From: Halanaerobium sp. MA284_MarDTE_T2
GTDB lineage: Bacteria > Bacillota > Halanaerobiia > Halanaerobiales > Halanaerobiaceae
Length of the DNA stretch: 64,000 nucleotides
NCBI RefSeq assembly: GCF_003337245.1
Contig: NZ_QPJE01000009.1
Span: 1-64,000, forward strand
Direction: 5' to 3'
This document shows positions 8,258-16,166 of this stretch, one piece after another. The position numbers and the translations under genes are program-made. Numbering within the stretch: the stretch's first letter is position 1; the number at the start of each line of letters is the position of its first letter. The notes beneath the pieces were generated by a model. That model saw nothing but the letters and a program-made list of their open reading frames with translations. It did no database searches and had not been told where the DNA came from.

Positions 8258-8825
8258 TTCTGCTCTCCTTAAAATTTATTACCGCTTTTTTCTCTTTACT
8301 GCGGAACAGTTCAAGATCTTCAATATTCAGATCAGACTTAAATCTGTGTCCCTTCCCTACAAAGTTTGGACCGTAGATTTCAACATCTTTTTTTCCTTTT
8401 AAAATATCTTCTTTAAGATCATATACTATTTCCATACAGTAAATAGTATACTTATTTCTATCAAAGTCCACCGGACCCTTAATATTTAAAATTTTATTAT
8501 CAGTATAATAAACTCCGCTTTCACCATCCATAATATAAAGGAGTTCCCCTGTATCATCATTATATACCTCAACATGAACAGGTTTCAGCTCCATAAGTTT
8601 TTTTTGACTGTAATTTTTTAGATCTTCTGTCTGCAGTTCAAGGCGGTGACTTTCATCACTGTCATATACTGTAAAAAAAACTTCTGCCAGCTGCTGCTGT
8701 GGTTTTTCCGCTTCCTTTTCTATTTCGGGCTGACTGCTCATAGGATCCTGCCTTAAGCTGAAATAAATACCAAAAACAGTAATTAAAATCAAAATTATGG
8801 CTAAAATAAATCTGCTGTTTTTCAA
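8247..8825 (-). CDS. lptC: LPS export protein LptC (192 aa)
   Basis: A single N-terminal membrane helix (about residues 5-23) is followed by a beta-strand periplasmic domain of the LptC/YrbK type. Recognisable blocks are LMELKPVHVEVYNDDTGELL and GVYYTDNKILNIKGPVDF. LptC accepts LPS from the LptB/permease complex and hands it to LptA. The start is TTG at 8825; no ATG is available at a sensible position. It lies 3 nt past the lpxB stop, linking lipid A synthesis to export. Sequence conservation of LptC is low in all bacteria, so the call rests on topology and context as well. Confidence 0.85.
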   Translation of the reverse strand: MKNSRFILAIILILITVFGIYFSLRQDPMSSQPEIEKEAEKPQQQLAEVFFTVYDSDESHRLELQTEDLKNYSQKKLMELKPVHVEVYNDDTGELLYIMDGESGVYYTDNKILNIKGPVDFDRNKYTIYCMEIVYDLKEDILKGKKDVEIYGPNFVGKGHRFKSDLNIEDLELFRSKEKKAVINFKESRNEE

Positions 8826-8828
8826 CTG

Positions 8829-9965
8829 TTATTTAAGGCCCCCTTTTTTGACAACCAGTTCAGCTGTCCGCTCAACAGCACCTCCACCACCGAGCTTCTT
8901 TCTTACTTTTTTAAGTCCATCACATATCTTATCTAATTTGTCGGGACTTTCTATAAACTCAGCAGCTTTACTGTAAATATTATTTACCGTAAAATCTTCC
9001 TGTACAAATTCTGGCAGCAGCTCATAGCCGGCAATAATGTTCGGCATGCCAATATGGTCAATTTTAAAAACTTTCTTTCCCAGCCAGTAAGAAGTTTTAC
9101 CAGTCTGATAGCAGATTATCATGGGAGTATTTAAAACAGCTGCTTCAACAGTTGCCGTTCCAGAAGCAGTTATAATAAAATCCGCCCCTTTCATGATCTG
9201 ATAGCTGTAGTCTTTTACAGTTTTAATATTGGAACCTGCTTCCATTTGATATTTCTCTATCATCTCTTCAGCAGCTCTATCAGCTGCTGCAATAACAAAA
9301 TTAACTCTATCATATGTTTTTTTTAGCTTTTCTGCTGATTTAATCATTTTACAAAGCAGTCTATCTATTTCCGATTTTCTACTTCCGGGAAGAATGCCAA
9401 TTAAAAACTCATCTTCTGCACAGCTGAGTTCAGCTCTGATCTCTTTTCTGCTTTCATCCACTTTAACCATATCTATCAGTGGATGGCCGACAAAAGTAAC
9501 TTCTGCCCCTGCTTTTTCGTAAACATCCCTCTCCATAGGAAAAACAGCAGCAATTTCGGTTCCATATGCTGCCATTTTATCTGCCCTTTTTTTGCGATAA
9601 ATCCAGGCAGTTGGTGGGAAATAATCAACAGCTGGTACACCAAATTTGCTGCAGGCTTTTGCCATTCTCATATTAAAAAATGAATAGTCAACCAGAAATA
9701 CTACATCCGGTTTTCTTTCTTTAATCAAATTTTTCATCGTTTTTAAATTTTTTAGATGGGTCTTTAAATTCTTTACTGCCTCCATATATCCAATTGTGCT
9801 TACTTCAGTAGGATCTATAATAATTTCTGCTCCAGCTTCTCTAAGTCGGGTAGATCCCATACCAAAAAATTCACTGTCCGGGACTATATCCGATATTTTT
9901 TTCACTACCTCTGCCGCATGCATATCTCCAGATACTTCACCGGCAGATACCATTACTCTCCCCAT
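8829..9965 (-). CDS. lpxB: Lipid-A-disaccharide synthase LpxB (378 aa)
   Basis: LpxB (GT19) joins UDP-2,3-diacylglucosamine and lipid X to give the tetra-acyl disaccharide of lipid A. The N-terminal SAGEVSGDMHAAEVV motif, FVGHPLIDMV and GILPGSRKSEI are diagnostic, and TASGTATVEAAVLNTPMIIC forms the UDP-sugar pocket region. Length matches the usual 370-390 aa. The ATG at 9965 overlaps the lpxI end by 13 nt; lpxI makes the lipid X substrate, so product and consumer are coupled. It acts at the inner face of the cytoplasmic membrane. Confidence 0.96.
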   Translation of the reverse strand: MGRVMVSAGEVSGDMHAAEVVKKISDIVPDSEFFGMGSTRLREAGAEIIIDPTEVSTIGYMEAVKNLKTHLKNLKTMKNLIKERKPDVVFLVDYSFFNMRMAKACSKFGVPAVDYFPPTAWIYRKKRADKMAAYGTEIAAVFPMERDVYEKAGAEVTFVGHPLIDMVKVDESRKEIRAELSCAEDEFLIGILPGSRKSEIDRLLCKMIKSAEKLKKTYDRVNFVIAAADRAAEEMIEKYQMEAGSNIKTVKDYSYQIMKGADFIITASGTATVEAAVLNTPMIICYQTGKTSYWLGKKVFKIDHIGMPNIIAGYELLPEFVQEDFTVNNIYSKAAEFIESPDKLDKICDGLKKVRKKLGGGGAVERTAELVVKKGGLK

Positions 9966-10795
9966 GGTATTATCAGTTCACCTTCTTCTGTAAAAGAAGC
10001 GGCCACTACTTTAAGACCACCTTTTTCTGCCCTTAGGCAAAATTCTTCTTTATCAAGCAGAAAGGTTTTTCCTGCTTCAATTATCAGTCCATCTGCCCCT
10101 GCTTCAAGCAGCAGATTGAGTGTTTTTAAACCAACAGTCGGTATATCAACTCTGATATCCTGCTGTGGTTTGCTTGCTTTTGCCATTACTATTCCTCTGC
10201 CGCCGAATTTAGCAGCTCTTTTGATGGCTTCATCTGTTCCTTCAATAGCTTCAACAGCCATAACTGCTTTATCTTTAACAAGAACAGTCTGGCCGATATC
10301 CAGCCTACCCAAATTATGGGCCATGTTTAATCCATATTCCATATCGGCAGCGACTCTAAAATCAGGCTTTTCTGAAGTAATAAGACCTGCTTCAGGCAGC
10401 ATATCTTCCAACAGATATGACTGTGGTAATACATCAATTCCTTCTTTTATGAATTCTTCAACAACTGCCCTCATTATTGTATCATCATTGTAATCTTCAA
10501 GTTCGGACAAAATAACCTTCATTCTGTCATCCAGACTGATACCGCTAAAAAGATGCGATTTCCTCACCTTACCAATCATTAGAACTTTTTTGATATTATT
10601 ATTATGAATGAGTCCGATCAGCTTATCAATATGGCCGATATTTATACTTACTGTTTCTAATGATAGGTCAGCAAAGGATACTGTCTCTTCTTCAGCAAGT
10701 GTAAATACAGCTATGTCCAGCCCTGCTTTAGTTGCTCTTTCTGCCCACACAGCAGGAAGTTCTCCCCAGCCTGCTATCAGTGCTATTTTTTCCAT
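9953..10795 (-). CDS. lpxI: UDP-2,3-diacylglucosamine pyrophosphatase LpxI (280 aa)
   Basis: LpxI hydrolyses UDP-2,3-diacylglucosamine to lipid X and UMP. This is a DUF1009/LpxI protein: N-terminal IALIAGWGELPAVWAERA and the C-terminal block DIRVDIPTVGLKTLNLLLEAG with the catalytic-domain Asp residues. Alphaproteobacteria and many deep-branching diderms use LpxI in place of LpxH. It lies between lpxA and lpxB, the pathway steps on either side, with 12 nt to lpxA. Length is typical (about 270-280 aa). Confidence 0.93.
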   Translation of the reverse strand: MEKIALIAGWGELPAVWAERATKAGLDIAVFTLAEEETVSFADLSLETVSINIGHIDKLIGLIHNNNIKKVLMIGKVRKSHLFSGISLDDRMKVILSELEDYNDDTIMRAVVEEFIKEGIDVLPQSYLLEDMLPEAGLITSEKPDFRVAADMEYGLNMAHNLGRLDIGQTVLVKDKAVMAVEAIEGTDEAIKRAAKFGGRGIVMAKASKPQQDIRVDIPTVGLKTLNLLLEAGADGLIIEAGKTFLLDKEEFCLRAEKGGLKVVAASFTEEGELIIPWGE

Positions 10796-10807
10796 ATTTT
10801 TATCATC

Positions 10808-11620
10808 CTAACGACAGATACCGCGCTGTACATTTCTCAAAAATCTCAAAAAATGTTCTATTTCTTCACTTGCATCAAGCTCCTGATCCATCTTTTTAAT
10901 TGCTTCATCTATATTTAGTTTTGATCTATACAAAATTTTGTAGGCTTTTTTGATTTCTCTCCTCAGTGCAGGTGTTACCCCATTTCTGCGCAGTCCTACT
11001 ACATTGATACCATTTACTCCAGCTGGATGACCATCTACAAGTACATATGGAGGCACATCTTTTACAACTTTGGAATGTGCACCTGTCATACTCATTTTTC
11101 CAATTCTCACAAACTGATGAACTCCTACCATACCAGAAATTACTACATTATCTTCTATGATAACATGTCCTGCCAGATTGGTGGCATTAGACATTATAAT
11201 ATGATTTCCTAACTGGCAGTCATGGGCAACATGACAGTAGGCCATAATTAAATTATCATTTCCAATTCTTGTCTCCCCACCACCTTCAGCAGTCCCCCGG
11301 TGAATGGTCACATTTTCTCTTATCACATTTTTATCACCAATAAAGAGATAGCTTTTTTCCCCATCAAATTTTAGATCCTGGGGTTCCAGTCCTATTGAAG
11401 CTCCATGAAAAATCTTGTTATCTTTTCCTAGCGTTGTCCATCCATCAATAACTACATGTGGTCCTATTACAGTGTTATCACCTATCTCTACATGTTCTCC
11501 AATAATAGAATATGGTCCTATCTCTACATTTTTTCCTAATTTTGCTCCTGGTGCAACTACCGCTGTTTCGTGAATATTTCCCAGCCTGAGTAGTTTTGCT
11601 TTTTGCCCTGCTTCAGCCAA
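10808..11620 (-). CDS. lpxA: UDP-GlcNAc acyltransferase LpxA (270 aa)
   Basis: LpxA catalyses the first lipid A step, O-acylation of UDP-GlcNAc from acyl-ACP. The first 190 residues are left-handed beta-helix hexapeptide repeats (ETAVVAPGAKLGKNVEIGP and following). The catalytic His lies in AYCHVAHDCQLG, and HQFVRIGKMSMTGAHSKV is the conserved substrate loop. A C-terminal helical domain completes it. The start is TTG at 11620 with AAGGAGG eight bases upstream. It sits between fabZ and lpxI, matching the classic fabZ-lpxA order of Gram-negative bacteria. Confidence 0.96.
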   Translation of the reverse strand: MAEAGQKAKLLRLGNIHETAVVAPGAKLGKNVEIGPYSIIGEHVEIGDNTVIGPHVVIDGWTTLGKDNKIFHGASIGLEPQDLKFDGEKSYLFIGDKNVIRENVTIHRGTAEGGGETRIGNDNLIMAYCHVAHDCQLGNHIIMSNATNLAGHVIIEDNVVISGMVGVHQFVRIGKMSMTGAHSKVVKDVPPYVLVDGHPAGVNGINVVGLRRNGVTPALRREIKKAYKILYRSKLNIDEAIKKMDQELDASEEIEHFLRFLRNVQRGICR

Positions 11621-11640
11621 TACTTTCGCCTCCTTTTCCT

Positions 11641-12090
11641 CTATTCTGCTTCAAAAGCAAACATTAGTTCCGCTTCTGCAGCCAGCCTGTCTTCAACATA
11701 TGCTTCAGTTCTTACTTTAGAAATTTTACTGCGAAGTCTCATTACATCAACTTTTATTACCAATCTATCACCAGGTACAACTGTTGTTCTAAATTTGGCC
11801 TTATCTATACCGGTCAAATAGGGATATGTCTCTTTCATATCTTCAAAACTGTAATAAATTAAAACACCAGCGACCTGTGCCATTGCCTCTACTATTAAAA
11901 CTCCAGGCATAATGGGATGGTCTGGATAATGACCCAGAAAAAATTCTTCATTAATTGTTACATTTTTTATACCTACAACGTGTTCTCCCTTCTGCAGTTC
12001 TTCTATCTTATCTACCAAAAGCAGTGGATAACGGTGAGGCAGAATAGAACGTATTTTATTAATATCAATAATTTCGTTTATATCACCCAA
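11641..12090 (-). CDS. fabZ: 3-hydroxyacyl-ACP dehydratase FabZ
   Basis: FabZ dehydrates 3-hydroxyacyl-ACP in fatty acid synthesis and competes with LpxA/LpxD for the same substrate pool, which explains its place among lpx genes. Motifs: ILPHRYPLLLVDKI, the catalytic His in FFLGHYPDHPIMPG, and the Glu in VEAMAQ. I place the start at the TTG at 12090, preceded by AGGAGG nine bases upstream; an earlier TTG at 12108 is possible. The AGGAGG lies inside the end of lpxC, and the reading frames overlap slightly. About 149 aa, normal for the family. Confidence 0.93.
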   Translation of the reverse strand: MGDINEIIDINKIRSILPHRYPLLLVDKIEELQKGEHVVGIKNVTINEEFFLGHYPDHPIMPGVLIVEAMAQVAGVLIYYSFEDMKETYPYLTGIDKAKFRTTVVPGDRLVIKVDVMRLRSKISKVRTEAYVEDRLAAEAELMFAFEAE

Positions 12091-12967
12091 TTTTTTTCTC
12101 CTCCTCAATCATTTTTTCTCTTATCAGTGCAGCCAATTCAACATGCAGGCTGTGACCTGATTTAACAGCAATTATATGCCCCTCTATTCGTCCATTCAAA
12201 GCCATATCTCCCACAATATCCAGAACCTTATGTCTGGCAAATTCATTTTTAAAACGCATCGGATTTATCGCTTTTTCATTACCAATCAAAACAGCATTAT
12301 CCAGGCTTCCACCAAGTGCAAGTCCATTTTTATGCAGTCTTTCTATCTCCCTTTCGAAACCAAATGTTCTGGCCCGGCTTAGATCATCTCTAAAATCATC
12401 TTTTTTACTATCATATTCAAAAAAGCTTGTCCCTACAGCAGGATGATCATAATCCAGCGTATATGATATTTTAAATCCATCATATGGTAAAATTGTAATA
12501 TAGGAACCACCATTTCTGGCAAACAAAGGTCTATCTATAGAAAATACAAACAAATTTTTTTTCTGTTCTTTTTTGCCTGCTGACTGCAGAAGATCGAAAA
12601 ATGGTGCTGCACTACCATCTGCAACAGGTATTTCAGGTCCATCAACTTCTATCATAAGGTTGTCCAGATCTGATGCCCAAATTGCTGCCATCAGATGTTC
12701 AACAGTACTGATTCTCACATCTGTCTTATCTTTTCTCCCCAGAGTTGTACATCTGCGTGAATCTACAACTGAAGAAGGTTTTACCTTCAAATATGGCTTC
12801 CCCTGCAGATCCATTCTCCTAAAAATAATACCGCTGTCTGCCGGAGCTTCTTTTATCTTAATATATGCGTCAGCACCTGAATGAAGTGCTATTCCTTTAT
12901 AATCTATTTCATTTTTTATCGTATGCTGTCTGTTTTTTTCTATAAACAAATGCTTCATCCCTTTCAA
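12083..12967 (-). CDS. lpxC: UDP-3-O-acyl-N-acetylglucosamine deacetylase LpxC
   Basis: LpxC is the zinc-dependent committed step of lipid A synthesis. Zinc ligands are visible: His in RISTVEHLMAA, and His plus Asp in ARHKVLDIVGDMAL. The catalytic His is in SGHSLHVELA. Length is about 294 aa, typical for the unfused enzyme, whereas some other phyla carry an LpxC-FabZ fusion; here fabZ is separate but overlapping. The TTG at 12967 has GAAAGG eight bases upstream; an ATG at 12958 is the alternative but has no well-spaced binding site. The gap of 64 nt to lpxD is the only sizeable break in this sub-operon. Confidence 0.95.
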   Translation of the reverse strand: MKGMKHLFIEKNRQHTIKNEIDYKGIALHSGADAYIKIKEAPADSGIIFRRMDLQGKPYLKVKPSSVVDSRRCTTLGRKDKTDVRISTVEHLMAAIWASDLDNLMIEVDGPEIPVADGSAAPFFDLLQSAGKKEQKKNLFVFSIDRPLFARNGGSYITILPYDGFKISYTLDYDHPAVGTSFFEYDSKKDDFRDDLSRARTFGFEREIERLHKNGLALGGSLDNAVLIGNEKAINPMRFKNEFARHKVLDIVGDMALNGRIEGHIIAVKSGHSLHVELAALIREKMIEEEKKIG

Positions 12968-13031
12968 AAAAGAAACCTTTCAATATTATATTATATATTT
13001 ATATCTTTTATAATTCAATAAAATATTTAAA

Positions 13032-14096
13032 TTAATTGTTTTTTTCCAGTTCAGCCAGCTTTTTTTCCAGATTTTTTACCCTTTCCTGTAGATTTGGCAG
13101 CCTGCGGAGTAAAGCTCTTTCTTTTAATTCCTGTCTGTGGTTCTGGGCTGGAGCTCCTGATATAAAATCTCCTTTTTTGGTATCTGAAGTAACCATGCTT
13201 CTGGCTGCTGCTGTTGTTTTTTCCGCCAGAGTGATATGTCCTACTACTCCAACCTGGCCGGCAAGTGTTGTTCTTTTTTTAATTACTGTACTACCAGAAA
13301 TTCCTACCTGAGCAACAATTAAGCATTCTGGCCCTATTTTTACATTATGGGCTATTTGGACCAGATTATCTATTTTAGTTCCTCTACCTACAATCGTTGA
13401 ACCACTGGTGCCTCTATCAATGGTAACATTTGCTCCTATCTCAACCTCAGATTCAATTACAACATTACCAAGCTGTGGGATTTTATGATGTCCCTCAGAA
13501 TCACTTGCATAGCCATAACCATCAGAGCCAATCACTGTAGAAGCCTCTATGGTAACATTATCTCCTATAATACTTCCTCTCTCAACAGTAACAGTGGGGT
13601 GAAGCAGACAATTTCTGCCGATCTCTACATTCTCAGCTATTACTGTTCCAGGAGCGATAACAGTACCCTCACCAATAACAGTATTTTCTCCAATAAAAAC
13701 ACCAGGATGAATCGACACATTTTTACCAATACAGGCTGTTTCTGCTATAACAGCTTTTCCGGATATTTTCCCATTTTTATAAGGTGTTTTAAAAAATAGT
13801 GAAGCAATTTTTGCATAAGCGGTGCGGGGATTTTCTGTCAAAAGAAGCGTTTTTTCTGTTTTAAATTCCATTTCATCCGGCACAATAATAAGATCTGCCG
13901 CTGAGTTTAATGCTTTTTTAAAAAACTTTTTGTTATCGGCAAATGTTATAGAGTTTTTCTCTGCTTCATCTATCCCTCTGGCAGAATTTACTCTAATATC
14001 CCTGTCTCCTATTATTCTACCGCCAACATAATCTGCTAATTCGGCTGCGGTATATTCTGAATTTTTTAACTCACTGCTGCTAACTTTCAACTTCAA
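13032..14096 (-). CDS. lpxD: UDP-3-O-acylglucosamine N-acyltransferase LpxD (354 aa)
   Basis: LpxD adds the N-linked acyl chain to UDP-3-O-acylglucosamine. The N-terminal uridine-binding domain (YTAAELADYVGGRIIG to about residue 100) precedes a long left-handed beta helix with hexapeptide repeats. The catalytic His is in NLVQIAHNVKIGPEC. A C-terminal helix (about 320-354) is typical. The start is TTG at 14096, overlapping the skp-like gene by 17 nt; a second TTG two codons later is possible. Placement after the Skp-like gene matches the bamA-skp-lpxD order of Proteobacteria. Confidence 0.96.
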   Translation of the reverse strand: MKLKVSSSELKNSEYTAAELADYVGGRIIGDRDIRVNSARGIDEAEKNSITFADNKKFFKKALNSAADLIIVPDEMEFKTEKTLLLTENPRTAYAKIASLFFKTPYKNGKISGKAVIAETACIGKNVSIHPGVFIGENTVIGEGTVIAPGTVIAENVEIGRNCLLHPTVTVERGSIIGDNVTIEASTVIGSDGYGYASDSEGHHKIPQLGNVVIESEVEIGANVTIDRGTSGSTIVGRGTKIDNLVQIAHNVKIGPECLIVAQVGISGSTVIKKRTTLAGQVGVVGHITLAEKTTAAARSMVTSDTKKGDFISGAPAQNHRQELKERALLRRLPNLQERVKNLEKKLAELEKNN

Positions 14097-14487
14097 CTTT
14101 CCCCCTTAAATTTTTATCAAGCTCCATAATAAGTTGATCTGTAATATCAATTCCACCACTGTGTATAAATCTTTTGTATAAAACCACATTATAATTTTCT
14201 TTTTCGGCAATAGTATTAACCTTTTCTTCTATGTTGCGGCTGATCTTATTTTCTATATCATTTTTAAGATCCATAAACTTTTTATATTTTTCTTCTGCAT
14301 CACCACTGGAGTTCTGCAGTTTTTTACCTTCAAAGCTGAGTTTATCCTGCAGTGAAGAAGCAAAACTACTTTCATTTAAAACTCTTTCTAAATCCACTAC
14401 TGCTATTTGTTCCGGTTTTTCCAGAAAAAATCCCAAAAATAAAGCAGTTAATGCTATAAAAATTGCCGCTGCTTTTCGAATGGACAT
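14080..14487 (-). CDS. OmpH/Skp-like periplasmic chaperone, short copy (135 aa)
   Basis: An N-terminal membrane or signal segment (about residues 4-20) is followed by IAVVDLERVLNESSFAS, the typical Skp/OmpH entry (VDxxxVxxxS), a charged helical region, and the closing block YNVVLYKRFIHSGGIDITDQ. Skp chaperones unfolded outer-membrane proteins on the way to BamA. It is the third of three consecutive Skp-like or coiled-coil genes (15531-16022, 14531-15424 and this one). It overlaps lpxD at its end. The missing Lys/Arg-rich tip region makes it shorter than typical Skp (about 160 aa). Confidence 0.8.
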   Translation of the reverse strand: MSIRKAAAIFIALTALFLGFFLEKPEQIAVVDLERVLNESSFASSLQDKLSFEGKKLQNSSGDAEEKYKKFMDLKNDIENKISRNIEEKVNTIAEKENYNVVLYKRFIHSGGIDITDQLIMELDKNLRGKVEVES

Positions 14488-14530
14488 TATAATTTCACTC
14501 CTGTCTGTAAAAAAATTTATCTATCAAAAT

Positions 14531-15424
14531 TTAGAAATATTTTTTTAAAGATTTTTCAGCCAGTTTATTTAAATACTCGGCTTTTTCTTCTGTTTTAAGA
14601 TTCATAGACCGCCTCTGTTCTGCAATAAAATTATTGAGCTCTTTCTGCAGTCTAGACTCATGTGCCGCAAGTAGGCGGCTGTGTTCTGCTTTAATATTTT
14701 TCTGAAATTCCAAAAAATCCTGATTATAATTGTTGATAAGGACATTGGCTCTCTTTTCTATCTCCTGATTATATTTCTGGTTTTTCTGCTCCAGAATCTC
14801 ATTCTGTTCTTCTCTTATTTTCTGAAGTTCACTTTTTAATCTCTCCACCTCATCCTGACCCTCAGCAACAACCTCAATTTTTATTCTCAAATTTAATATT
14901 TTATTATAGTTGTTTAAAAGAATCTGACTGTCACGACTTTTATATTTCTGTTTCAGCTCTGTCCTCAACTCCTCTAAATCTTCCATCAGTTTTTCTTCCA
15001 GCTCCTTTTCTTTCTCTGCTGTCTGTTCTTCATAATCTGCTGCAAGAAAATTTCTGTATTCATTCAGGCGGGCCTCATATTCTTCTCTTTTGCCTCTGAT
15101 TTTCTCTATATGATTTATTGTAATAACAGATAGAGCAGAGTCTATAGCCGCCTGCATCAGTTTAGAATTTCTCTTTTTAACTCTATCTTTCATCAAAATC
15201 TGAACTTCTTTTCCTTCTGCTTTTTTCTGCATAAGTTGAGCAAATTGATCATCAGAATTTAAAGTTTCAGGTGCTGATGGTTTACCAATCTCCAGTGTTT
15301 TTAGATATATTCTCTCCTCTTCAACAGCTGGGAAAACAAATATTATCAGGAAGGCAAAGATGAGTCCAATTATACTGGCCGTCAGAAATCTAACAGTAAT
15401 CATATGTTTTCCAAAATTTCTCAT
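14531..15424 (-). CDS. Membrane-anchored coiled-coil protein, possible Skp relative (about 297 aa)
   Basis: One N-terminal membrane helix (about residues 10-30, VRFLTASIIGLIFAFLIIF) is followed by a long, highly charged helical region rich in Glu, Lys, Gln and Arg that is almost certainly a coiled coil. No named family is recognised. Flanking Skp-like genes on both sides suggest a periplasmic chaperone or spacer role, an inference only. I prefer the ATG at 15424, eight bases behind GGAGG, over the GTG at 15439. It may be an expanded Skp duplicate, since the N-terminal anchor and orientation are the same as in its neighbours. Confidence 0.7.
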   Translation of the reverse strand: MRNFGKHMITVRFLTASIIGLIFAFLIIFVFPAVEEERIYLKTLEIGKPSAPETLNSDDQFAQLMQKKAEGKEVQILMKDRVKKRNSKLMQAAIDSALSVITINHIEKIRGKREEYEARLNEYRNFLAADYEEQTAEKEKELEEKLMEDLEELRTELKQKYKSRDSQILLNNYNKILNLRIKIEVVAEGQDEVERLKSELQKIREEQNEILEQKNQKYNQEIEKRANVLINNYNQDFLEFQKNIKAEHSRLLAAHESRLQKELNNFIAEQRRSMNLKTEEKAEYLNKLAEKSLKKYF

Positions 15425-15530
15425 CTCCACCACCTCCACCTATATTTTTGCTGGGTTTTTAACTTAAATCGGCAAAATTTAACTCATCTGACCAAACTAT
15501 CTGAAAAACAAAAAGATGGTTTTGTAGAGC

Positions 15531-16022
15531 TTAATTCTCTTCACTGCTTTCAGCTCTGTTTTCATCATTGTCTACAATATACTTTATTACTTCATCTGTC
15601 AGATCATAACCTCCATAAAGAACATTTCTCTTTTCCAGTACAAATTTGACCTCGTTTTGCTCAGCAACAGCTTTTATTGAGCTGTCTATTTCTTTAAGCA
15701 GATCTGACAGCAGCTTTGATTCTACATCTGTAAGCTGCTGCTGATATTCCCTCAGCATACTCTGCAGATTAGATCTTTCCACATCAGCTGACTTCTGCTC
15801 CATTTCCTGCTGCAGCTGAGAGGCTTTTTGATTGAGAAAACTCTCTGCTTCTTTTCTGAACGGGTGTGCATCAAATACAGCTTCCAGATCAACATATGCT
15901 ATTTCTCCCTTATATTTACTGTCCAAAAAGATATTTTTTACAGGTACTAAAGCAGAAAGACCAGCTGCAATAAGCAGAATAACAGCAAATACTATTATCC
16001 ATACATTTTTTCCCCATTTCAT
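15531..16022 (-). CDS. OmpH/Skp-like periplasmic chaperone (163 aa)
   Basis: A membrane or signal segment at residues 6-26 precedes GEIAYVDLEAVFDAHPFRKE, the Skp/OmpH start, a Gln/Glu-rich helical hairpin, and the closing VKFVLEKRNVLYGGYDLTDE. The family carries unfolded beta-barrel proteins across the periplasm. The uncleaved-looking N-terminal segment suggests membrane anchoring. It is the first gene after bamA (144-nt gap), as in Proteobacteria where skp follows bamA. The ATG at 16022 has AGGAGG at a good distance. Confidence 0.87.
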   Translation of the reverse strand: MKWGKNVWIIVFAVILLIAAGLSALVPVKNIFLDSKYKGEIAYVDLEAVFDAHPFRKEAESFLNQKASQLQQEMEQKSADVERSNLQSMLREYQQQLTDVESKLLSDLLKEIDSSIKAVAEQNEVKFVLEKRNVLYGGYDLTDEVIKYIVDNDENRAESSEEN

Positions 16023-16166
16023 ATTTCAAAATACCTCCTGTGATTACTGAATTATCGACTATTTAATTTATTTGTACATTTAATCTGTTCACCTATTTTT
16101 AAAAAATAAATACTGCTGTTATAGCTTTAGATCGTTCTCGGTCTTAATTAATTCAGACTGCAGATT

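Noticed and set aside
9918-10493. 191-aa plus-strand open frame
   Set aside because: It is antisense to lpxI and lpxB, both unambiguous, and has low-complexity Ser-rich content.
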